Origin: Elysia marginata
Taxonomy: Eukaryota; Mollusca; Gastropoda; Plakobranchidae
Reading direction: 5' to 3'
DNA: 24,626 nt
Assembly (NCBI GenBank): GCA_019649035.1
Contig: BMAT01009182.1
Span: 165,352 to 189,977, forward strand
Positions 1-8,599 of this stretch are shown here, one piece after another. The notes under the pieces were generated by a model. The model saw only the letters and a program-made list of their open reading frames with translations, did no database searches and was not told the origin of the DNA. The first letter of the stretch is position 1. Every line of letters begins with the position of its first letter. The translations under genes were made by a program, and so were the position numbers.

Positions 1-22
1 AAGAAGAAGAAGAAGAAGAAAA
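1..22. repeat. (AAG)n microsatellite at the window edge
   Basis: Seven AAG units open the window and run off its left edge, so the true length is unknown. The tract is purine-only on the + strand. Confidence 0.9.
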
Positions 23-125
23 CTTAACCTGGCATCCCACTTGCCCATTCAGATTATATATACAGAATTAAAATGTAAAGTAAAAACTTTTGGAGTTCGA
101 AATCACATGCTGTGCATACTGTGGA

Positions 126-378
126 GCAGCGTGGCTCAGTGGTTAGCGCATCGGACTTGTGATCCGGCAAGAGGCATGTTGTAGCTGCCTTATGAAAGCA
201 ATTTATCCACATTTTCCTCATTCCACCCACCTGTAAAATGGCAGTGCTTGAATTTGTAGTATTTGTGTGCTGCAATATGAGTTGAATTTGCTATGGTGCG
301 TATTGGCCCGCTGGGGGAAATATATGTAAAGTCTTGAGACTGCCTTCGGTGGTGGAAGACTATAATCCATATTTTTGT
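126..378 (+). mobile_element. tRNA-derived SINE, copy 1
   Basis: The element opens with a tRNA-like head, GCAGCGTGGCTCAGTGGTTA at 126. It contains an A-box-like TGGCTCAGTGG and an anticodon-arm-like CGGA/TCCG stem. The B box is degraded: where copy 2 has GGTTCGATTGC this copy reads a diverged GTTG stretch. A central block at about 219-241 (CCACCCACCTGTAAAATGG) is shared with the SINE at 2970, so the two belong to related families. The 3' part (about 250-375) is not shared with that copy. The element runs directly into the triplet tract at 379, which probably grew from the element's simple-repeat tail. I found no target-site duplication. The damaged B box suggests an old copy. Confidence 0.7.
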
Positions 379-442
<64 letters not shown>

Positions 443-579
443 GCCACCATCACCACCACCAACACCACTTCTATTACTACTACAACTACTACTACTACTA
501 CTACTACTACTACCTCTAAGTACTAACTATTACTACCACTACTGCTACTTCTTCTTCTACTACTGCTACTGCTACTATA

Positions 580-612
<33 letters not shown>

Positions 613-873
613 TCTTCTTCTATTACTACAACTACTACTACTACTAAGTACTACATGTACCACCACCAACACTACTACTACTACTGCTACTACTAGGCTA
701 CTACTACTAATAAATCTTCTACTACTATTACTACTACTACTAGTACTACTGCTACTACTACCTATAAGTGCTACCACCACCACCACCAACACCACTACTA
801 CTACTACTACTACATCTAAGTACTACCACCACCACCAACACCACAACTACTACTACTACTACTACTTGTACTG

Positions 874-934
<61 letters not shown>

Positions 935-940
935 AACTAC
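379..940. repeat. CTA/TAC-type triplet microsatellite, 560 bp, compound
   Basis: This is a run of TAC/CTA triplets interrupted by CAC, TTC, TGC and AAC triplets, with short internal duplications such as the CACCACCACCAACACC blocks near 457, 776 and 825. All frames give homopolymer-like Tyr, Leu, Thr or Ser strings, so it is not coding. It abuts the 3' end of a SINE, as expected for expansion of a simple-repeat SINE tail. Confidence 0.9.
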
Positions 941-1033
941 CCAATTGACACTTAGGTTTATAATGCGCCTACCGGTTTTAGAGATAAAAAAAAAAACTAG
1001 ATAAAAGATGATAGAAAAATAACCTTCCTTTAT

Positions 1034-1260
1034 CTACCCACTGTGTCTTATCTCAGCCAGTGTCGGCGGTGTTGGCGGGATTCCTCCTGTGTCCCAACAC
1101 GGCTCAGTGGAATTCAGCTCCACATTCCTGAGTGCCCCACTGTGACGGAAGGTGTGTTTATAGGCGTGTCTGTGTATGCGCGCTAGGCTACTGGGACAGG
1201 TGACAAACCTCAGGTAAGGAAAGAGCGGGCGGGGCGGCGGACGAGACGACAAGCGTTGGC
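1034..1260 (+). promoter_or_regulatory. GC/CpG-rich block, possible promoter and 5' UTR exon
   Basis: This block is clearly richer in G, C and CpG than the surrounding AT-rich DNA. It includes GCGGGCGGGGCGGCGG at about 1225, which looks like GC boxes, and GCGCGC-type CpGs near 1178. A strong splice-donor match, CAG|GTAAGG, has its exon end at 1213 and could close a non-coding first exon. The only coding gene seen downstream is also on the + strand, but its start codon is 12 kb away, so linking the two is inference. I see no ORF worth calling. It could instead be a chance GC-rich patch or an old repeat. Confidence 0.3.
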
Positions 1261-1527
1261 TAGTCTCTCAGCCCCTCCGTCTTGTCTATCTTCTCAACCT
1301 GTAGGCCTTGGGAAGCAGAAAGGGCCTGGCGCTAACGGTAGCCAAACCTGAAAGTGTTGTTTTGGACAGTTGTTACGTGTGCAGTTAGGCCTAAGCTCTG
1401 GTGTTGTTGGTTTTTCGCCTGGGACAAATATTGCATGTTACTTTTAAAAATGTAAAAAATAAAGCAATGTTATCGGTCAAGGTGAAGTGGCAGCGGTTAT
1501 CGTGTTTTCCACATTGGAATTCCATTT

Positions 1528-1736
1528 AGATGTAGATCTAGATCTAGTGTTGGCTTCGTTAAATCTTCGAATCAAGGCCTAGGTCTACATCTAGATTAGA
1601 TCTAGACTATATTCTAATGTAGGATCTTGTCGGGAGAAAAAATTAAATAGGCCTAGATCTGTATCTAGATCTTCCTTTCAGAAATACTTCTTGATCTAGT
1701 TTTTCCCAGACTTGGGTCTAGATCTAGAGCCTAGAT
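1528..1736. repeat. Cluster of TCTAGATC-type palindromic motifs
   Basis: In about 200 bp, at least seven overlapping copies of GATCTAG, TCTAGATC or AGATCTAG occur in both orientations, at about 1534, 1585, 1595, 1653, 1663, 1694 and 1715. AGGCCTAG also appears twice. Another pair (GTCTAGATT and CCTAGATC) lies near 1994-2020. Each motif is its own near-complement, so the stretch could form several small hairpins. I see no coding potential and no target-site duplication. Confidence 0.6.
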
Positions 1737-1908
1737 GGAAGTTTGGAGCTTTATTTCTTGATCTGGATTTTCAACTCTTAGAGACTTGTGACGGTTGAAG
1801 GTCTGAAAAAAATTGTGAAAAAAATGTTATCTATGCAATCTACAGACCTACTTGAAATTTTGAGCGACATGTGTGCGTATTTCATTTCTGGCTTTACTCA
1901 AATTCCAG

Positions 1909-1971
1909 ATCTTTAAAGAGTTTAAAAGCACACCTTCATTCAAGAATATAGGAAGAACGGCATGTCGGCTG
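1909..1971 (+). other. Possible short 5' UTR exon
   Basis: A good acceptor (pyrimidine-rich ATTTCATTTCTGGCTTTACT followed by CAAATTCCAG) ends at 1908. A near-perfect donor, GCTG|GTAAGT, follows at 1971/1972. The 63-base segment between contains ATG TCG GCT G (from 1962), which would leave phase 1. If it were spliced to the acceptor at 13453, the frame would read MSAAR and stop, with the TGA overlapping the ATG at 13458, so the ATG would act only as a short upstream ORF. The evidence is splice-site shape alone, and chance matches are common in 25 kb. Confidence 0.25.
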
Positions 1972-2029
1972 GTAAGTTTTCTATTAGTTCGTAGTCTAGA
2001 TTATGCTGTAGCCTAGATCAATCAATAAA

Positions 2030-2688
2030 AAAGCCGATACGCTTTGTGGGTGCATGCCACAGGTTGAGCCTTTGCCCTTACTTCTCATTTAAGCATTGCT
2101 AAGTAAAATTAATTCTACTTTAATAACCATAGAATGTTTTTGGTCTTAGCTAAAATTCAACCTATAAACCATTCGATAAACTTATGGTATATTGAAGTAT
2201 CTTTAAGTATACATGGCAAACTTAAAACTCAAGTTTCTAATACTCACGTTTTATTTTTTTATATCCTGCAGCCCACTCCTTCACTGCATTTGCCTGTCCC
2301 AAGCTCGATATTCCTAAAATTTAAAGCTACAAGCTGAAAGCAATCTTACATGCCGCCAAATCTCTTATTTTTAGATCTTTCAAACTGAACTTTTTTTCTT
2401 AGACTCCCTACCCACATACTCTCCCTCTGTCTTTCCTCCACCCCCACCCCCACCCCCCATTTTCTGGGGAAAAAAAAGAAAGAAAGGAAAAAAAAGAAAA
2501 GGAACGGGGGTTTATATTGTAACAAGGCTTCATTTTCATGTTTGCTTATAAGTTAATCTTGTAGGCCTACATCTGTTTGTAAACCTATCGTTCATGTTTA
2601 TGTAGGTTAAGCGTTAAACTTCCCAAAAGGAATGATTTTGTATGCATCTTCGAAATGAAAATTCAGAGAGGGGAGGGTTAGAGAAAGA

Positions 2689-2690
<2 letters not shown>
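2030..2690. other. No gene seen
   Basis: This is AT-rich non-coding sequence with short homopolymer tracts: pyrimidines with C runs at about 2400-2458, then an A/G tract at 2467-2508. One exact GTAGGCCTAC palindrome lies at 2561-2570. Open frames are short and lack exon-like context. Confidence 0.6.

Positions 2691-2692
<2 letters not shown>

Positions 2693-2728
<36 letters not shown>
2693..2728. repeat. (GA)18 dinucleotide microsatellite
   Basis: An uninterrupted GA run on the + strand sits inside a slightly longer purine-rich stretch that starts near 2664. Confidence 0.95.
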
Positions 2729-2730
<2 letters not shown>

Positions 2731-2969
2731 CTCTAAAGTTCTGTTCAAATCAACAAAGGATTTGATGCAGCTTTATCCATTATTTTCTTTCTTAATTTGT
2801 CGAATTCAACGCTGTGCCCTTTCGTGACAGTGCTCATTGCTGTTTGGAACTTGTGCAGTGCAAATATAAATTCGAGTGACCCACTCTATGATTAAAAGTG
2901 TCGAAAAATAATCACGCTGTTTCAAACATATATATTATCGGCATAATAGTATTTATGATAGTGATATGG

Positions 2970-3237
2970 GCAGCGTGGCGGAGTGGTTAGCGCGTCGGAC
3001 TCGAGATCTGGAGGTCGCGGGTTCGATTGCCGACCATGCCATTGCTTTGGGAAAGCAATTCACCCTAACTTTACCCAGTCCATCCACCTGTAAAATGGGT
3101 ACTCAACAACAGGATTCAAATATATTTGTCTGCTGGGACATTAGTAGCGCTGCTCTGTGGCGACACAGTTACGCTGAGTAACAAAGACAAATTTCCCGAA
3201 AGGGATTTATATAGTTTATACATATAAAAAAAAAGAG
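2970..3237 (+). mobile_element. tRNA-derived SINE, copy 2, near full length
   Basis: The head, GCAGCGTGGCGGAGTGGTTA, resembles a Ser/Leu-type tRNA. It contains an A-box match (TGGCGGAGTGG) and an intact B-box match (GGTTCGATTGC at 3020), which together form an internal pol III promoter. The middle holds the CCACCTGTAAAATGGGTAC core at about 3084. The 3' end carries two hairpins: CTGTG-GCGA-CACAG with a GNRA-type loop at about 3155-3169, and TTTCCCGAAAGGGA just before an ATATAGTTTATA segment and a terminal A run. Flanks TATGATAGTGATATGG (2954-2969) and TATGATGAGTGATGG (3238-3252) may be a decayed target-site duplication. The same 3' end recurs at 15101. The 71-codon frame inside it is an accident of the repeat. 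Confidence 0.85.
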
Positions 3238-3252
3238 TATGATGAGTGATGG

Positions 3253-6200
3253 TATCCTTCAGTCACGGATGACTTGGATACGGGAGCTTTGAGGGGAAAA
3301 ATAGTATTATCTTGATACAAAAACCTGGTTGCTCTTTCAACTTTTTTGGACAATTTCTTTACTTTTGCTTTTTCGAGTTAGAGATTATACCTTATTGTGT
3401 TCAAATTTTGTAGCTTTAAACCTACGTTAAAGGCGATTAAGATAAGACAGACAACATTTGTTTGTCCCATCGCTGGAAAATTTTGTTGAGGCCCTATCAG
3501 AAAACACGAAATCCAACAAAATGGGATCGTATCGCAACCAAGCTGTCAATCAATCAAATGAATCAATGGTTCTGACCCAATTCTACGTCACAACTTGGGA
3601 AATACCAATATCTTCCGCCTGCCTTCTTGCAGATTGCGCATCTTTTTGTGTGGCACGATAGGGAAAAGATATTACGCAGCTTAAATAAAGCGCTCTTAGA
3701 ACAATAAGTCTTTTAATACACAACTCCGCACCAATAAGTTACATGTAGGTAGATTTAGGTAATAACCATTTTAGGTTCAAAGAGAAAGACAGAAAATAGA
3801 GAGAAATAGTTAAAAGAGGGGGGAGGGGTAGAGACAGACAGGGAGAGATGGGGATAAAGAATGAAAATTAAGAAAGAGATGGAAAAAAATGAGTAACTCC
3901 ATAGCATTAGCTTTAGCATACCGCGACGGTCAACAATGAAAAGGGACACCACTTTGCCTTGCATGAGCTCTCACTGAAAGATTTGGAGTGTGGGCTGAGT
4001 CTTTGGAATGAACTACACATGATCATTTTCTCTATTTTTACAGTGACACTTTATCACTTGTAGATGCAATTTATGTTCATTCCACCACATTTTTCCTGGG
4101 GTGTTAAATAGGTCGGGAATAAGAATCAGTATAAAAATAGAGTCGCTGTCTATAAAACATTTCTGGTGTATAATTCGAGTTCTTTAACCGATACGCTCTA
4201 GCTCTTTTTTGACACGATTTGCATGAAAACTGCAGGAAACTGATTACCAGTATCCGGTTATACTCATCCTGTCAGGTTCGAGTGGCTTGTGTGCTTATTT
4301 GTCATTGGTAGTAAATATTGTGGTTTCAAGTGATTGGTTAAATTCACCTATCATAAAAATGGTCGTCAAAACTATGGTCTATTGGTGCTTTCAATACGTG
4401 TGACCTGTCAGTAATAAAAGGCTAAAATACAAATTTTGATGCACAAGACTTTTAATGTGCTCTGCCAATGCTAAAATATTGACATAGCCTACTCCGTTTC
4501 AAGATTCGAATTAAAAGAGAATACGAATTTTTTTCGCTTTGTGTTACAAAGGAGAGTTTGAGCCTCCTCTTATTTAAGATTCAAAGAAATTTCAGGCCCG
4601 AATATTTTCCATTTCGTGATTACTGTCGAGGTTTCATATTGCCCCCATTACCTTCCAGAAAATGAAGTTGTCGCTGGCTGTGACACCAGCAGAATTTTAG
4701 ACATCATACAGTTGACAGGTCAAAATATGGGGAAATTTTTGTCACTTTTTTACAAACATGATGGTTCTTTGGCAGTTTTCCAAACTAGGCCCTATATTTA
4801 GTTAAAAAATGCATGTATTATTTGTAGACAATAGCATATATACATATATATGCGGAGCAGCTGCTCTTTTGAATGCATGTTGTTTTAAAAAATTACACAA
4901 TGGCCTCCAAATTTTAGGTGTAACCGAGACCGAGCACAAAACCCTGCACAGACATACTTACCGTTTTCCATTTTCATGTACACACGCACACACACATGCT
5001 AATCAACATGGCATCTGGTGTCGGGGCATAATACTATTGTCTCAACACACAATTGGCTGCGCATAATAATGTGGCCTACATAATTGCATTTGCCTCGTTT
5101 GCAGTTTGTGAATTACTATTTGATAGCAACTGCCTAAAATAACAGGATAACTGCTTGTTCTGGGGTTTTATTACTCAGTGCAGGTGAATGCAATATAACT
5201 TATATATTGTCAAAAACGTAAAGACACCTGCATGTAAAATTCAATCCATGCCCGCTTTAAGTTTAAGTAATAATCTCGCACCCAGTGCGAATAAGTGGGA
5301 TATCGGAAATTTTTATTTTTAGAAAACGCCTTTTAAAAGTAGATTTATTCCCCCGATTCTCTATCTTTTAATCAAAAGGATTTCTTGCATCTTTCAACAA
5401 AATTGTGATAACTTGCTGCAAATTTCAGCATTTGGGAACAAAGGAAAAAGCAAATTATTCAATACCGCTTGTTATATGAAATTTGCTACATCCGAATGAT
5501 TCGCACTGATCGATAGTTAAATTTGTTGAGAGAGGGATGGAATGATGAATATTAAAAGCTGACTTGTTTGTGCCGGTGTGTGGACTTTTTAAGCATCTCA
5601 CAGATTTGAGAAGATGTGGATTTTACGGGAGTGAGGGGGAAGGCGGGGTTAACATGAGAAGTTGCGGTCAAAGGCTTTGTGGGATAAATTTAGAATGTTT
5701 GTCACACCTCCTGTGACCACCAGTTTTCTTGATTATGTTTCTGTACGAACGCAAATAGCTTAGCAGTGTTTATCCAGCACCCGCCATTTAATTAGCATCA
5801 TTGTATCTGTCGGGCATCATCGCATCAGTTGTGCTTACTTTACCTCATGGTTCTTCAAGATTTTAATAGTATGGGAGTACATTTCTGTGTGAATCATTGG
5901 GATGTGTGAAAAGTGAGATTCTTACCACAAAATCTATGTGAAAAATTAAATTGTTTTTGTTTAAAAAAAAACCTCAGCGTAGAACCATTGGCTTTTGTTC
6001 AGTGTCAAATACATTCAATTTTTAATATAAACGTATTCATGTTCATTCATTCCTTATCAGCAAGAAACAGATTGTGTCACTGCCAGGATAATATTAAGTT
6101 TATTTCATTTGTATGTGTGTGTGTGTGATTGTTGACAAATATAATAATAAATATTTTATGAACGTATTTAAATTAAGTTTTGATTAATAATATTCCAAAA

Positions 6201-7328
6201 ATATTATAGGTCATCATAGTCATAACAAATGCGTTTCCATTTCACATACAAAGTCCTGATGTTATCCAAATCAAAGCAAAATAGATGTTTTACCTATGAA
6301 AAGGAATTGTAATAAGTTATCGATCTGGTGGGAAAGTAGGTCTATCACGCTATGTCTAGTCAACTGTGACGACTGAATTTTTAGAAACAGGTTTTTTGTA
6401 TCAATAGTATCCTCACGGCAAGGAGTGTCAAAATGTACTATGTAGGCCTCAAGCATTAAGCTTGAACTCTATAAGGTGATCATAATCACCAGTGCGCACA
6501 AGTACGGTTTTAAGTCTTTTGGTGAAAGTGACCGAAAAAAAAGCTTGCCTCCGTGACCCAGTAGAAATTTAAGCCTTATTTGAGTTGTATTCGATATGGC
6601 GAAATTAAAAACACAATCAAATGTCGGAAAAAATAACATTAATGTTGGCGGTATTTTGAGAGAGAAAAAAAAGTAAAAGAAAATAAGTGTGCTCAGTCTG
6701 AAATCTATAATAGCTACAAACTTTCAAGTCGGATGAAATCCGCTATAACTTTTAGAAAGGCGTAATACCATAAATAATGATAGTGCATACAACATAAAAT
6801 TGAGAAATGGAATTCATATGTTAATTAACAGCTAAATCACATTTTCTGAAAAAAATGTTTTAGAAAAGTTTAATTTCGCTAATGCTCTGTATTTACTCAA
6901 GATCCATTAACACTTCCTCTTTTTGCTTTTGTTTTTCACAACTGCCGAAATTCAATGAGTCAATGAAACATCACGAATACAATTTATTTCTAACATGTAT
7001 AATTATCAACAAAGCAGTATCACCCAGCAGACCCTTTGCATGTAATAACATTCTTAAACCAGATCTCTAAGCATTTATTGGTGTTGCTTTTCTGCAGCTC
7101 TCTTTAGATGTTACTAAAAAAATATTTCTCGTTGGATATTTTACACGACGGATAAGAAAAGAAGGGTTGAATATTATAATTACAATGTGCTTGGAATTTA
7201 AGTTATGAATTTAGAACTTTATCCCTCTTCATTCAGAAGCCACCCCCCCCCCAAACTATTTTTATTAAGTCAAATTTCATTTTGTTTTGTTCTCGAATCA
7301 CACGTTTTTCTATCATTTATAACCAAAC
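3253..7328. other. Long stretch without a recognisable gene
   Basis: This is AT-rich sequence with no exon that I can support. A purine-rich tract (GA and GGGG runs) lies at 3777-3860, and a short (TG)n at 6108-6127. Small hairpins such as CGCAC/GTGCG near 5278 and GGTGAT/ATCACC near 6475 look like chance. C9 occurs near 7244. Open frames here are 60-85 codons with no signal peptide, domain or splice context. Confidence 0.55.
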
Positions 7329-7343
7329 CTTAATAGAACCAAG

Positions 7344-7657
7344 AATATGTAGTGGAGGCAGCCACTGTGCAATCAAATGATTGGAAAATTTTAAAGGTAT
7401 GAAATTAGCAGTGGAGAGAAGTAGGCTTTTAAGTGGAAATGCGCGAAATGTCTGCCTTAAGTATGTACGACCCGGAAAGAGCGTAGTGGCGACAAGGTAT
7501 AAACTGTTTCTCTAAATGGCAAGGTGGTGGGTGCCGAAGCATCTGTAAGTCGAGGGTTCGGGTCATACACTGTACTAAAGGCAGACATTCCGGTTCTTCC
7601 TCTTTAAAGCCTAGTTCTCTCCACTACTAATTTCATATCTTTAAAATCTTCCAATCA
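7344..7657. mobile_element. Inverted-repeat element with tRNA-like loop, flanked by 15-bp duplication
   Basis: The arms at 7378-7473 and 7560-7657 are inverted copies. The outer 52 bases match at 48 positions, and the inner part matches with small indels and still shares ATGTCTGCCTT. The roughly 86-base loop carries an A-box-like TGGCAAGGTGG (7517-7527) and a B-box-like GGTTCGGGTCA (from 7555), so it resembles a tRNA-derived pol III promoter. Direct repeats CTTAATAGAACC-A-AG (7329-7343) and CTTAATAGAACC-C-AG (7658-7672) flank the unit, a 15-bp target-site duplication with one mismatch. That length fits LINE-type target-primed insertion better than a cut-and-paste transposon. It may be a head-to-head SINE dimer inserted once, or a MITE-like foldback element. 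The orientation is undecided. Confidence 0.7.
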
Positions 7658-7849
7658 CTTAATAGAACCCAGTCCATTGTAAACCGAAAGAGGCTTAGCC
7701 CATGTCTAGACTTCCACTCAACAAAGATTTACCCTGTATGTCTCTTCAACGTTTCTGGGTGCTTTCGAAACTGGAGCCTGCCGTTGAAAGAAATCTTTCA
7801 TGCGCAAGTTGCGTGCGTGTTTTCATGTAAAGAGGAAAAAGAGATAGAA

Positions 7850-7936
7850 CTTGAACAGATGGAGAGATAGAAGAAAAGAAAGATATGGTGAAAGAGAGAG
7901 GGGGGGAGAGACAGAGAGAGAGAGAGACAGAGAGAT
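7850..7936. repeat. Purine-rich GA/GACA tract
   Basis: This 87-bp stretch is almost entirely A and G on the + strand, with (GA)n runs, G7 and GACAGAGA blocks. It gives artefactual Arg/Glu or Ser/Leu reading frames on the two strands and is not coding. Confidence 0.85.
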
Positions 7937-8539
7937 GTATGTTTGTACTTCTGACTTGGTTCAGTGGAGATGTTACGCCTCGATGGACTAGTAAGTCATG
8001 CTTGACACCCATCCTCGTACCCCACCTCCCTTCCCCCTACCTCTGTCTTTCTCCACGTGAACACACACACACCGGTACAGGGTCAAGCTCTAGTCTTACG
8101 ACAGAAGCACTTACTCCGCAAAGGTAGGCTTGTGATCTAAACGCACCGGACATCGGCTTGACCGGCGTGTAAACGGAGCTAGGACCCTGTCATAACAGAT
8201 GTTTTACAGGCTTAGTGCTGTACAGTGTAGTCTACCATGCTTATGCCATGATGTTCCCACCATGTCTTTTTGTAATTTTGCATCGTAATCACAGACTTGA
8301 TCGTACCCCTTGTACCTTGTAGACGATAACCTGCTCAATATTCATGCTTCCTGCACAGCGCGTAAACCAAATACTCGTAATATAACTATGTAGGCCTACG
8401 CCCTAAATGTAGGAAATGAAAGTTCGAAGTTATATCTGTGCAAGTAACGGGCATACACAAAACACAGTAATGCTTTTGCCAGCAAGTCTAGTTTTAAAAA
8501 AAGAAGCAATGAAAAGGTGCACCATTAGCAATAAGAGCA

Positions 8540-8592
8540 ACACCACCAACAGCATCATCATTCATCATTCTCATCATCATCAACAGCAGTAA
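8540..8592. repeat. Imperfect CAC/CAT/CAA triplet tract
   Basis: The tract mixes CACCACCAAC, CATCATCATT and CATCATCATCAA units, followed by AACAGCAGTAA. It is short and decayed. Confidence 0.7.
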
Positions 8593-8599
8593 CGATAAT

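Noticed and set aside
190-1004. Several homopolymer-like frames (poly-Tyr, poly-Leu, poly-Val, poly-Ser, poly-Thr)
   Set aside because: They are translations of the CTA/TAC triplet tract in different frames. None has unique sequence or splice context.
2250-2340. Strong acceptor ATATCCTGCAG at 2271 followed by an open frame in phase with the ATG at 1962
   Set aside because: The joined frame would be only about 20 residues, with no donor or polyadenylation signal nearby.
126-3060. tRNA genes at 126 and 2970
   Set aside because: Each tRNA-like head lacks a proper acceptor-stem pairing and is followed by a SINE body; copy 1 also lacks a B box.
4657-4710. A short MKLSLAVTPAEF frame after a TTACCTTCCAG acceptor-like site
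   Set aside because: It stops after 12 codons with no donor. The resemblance to a signal peptide is not enough.
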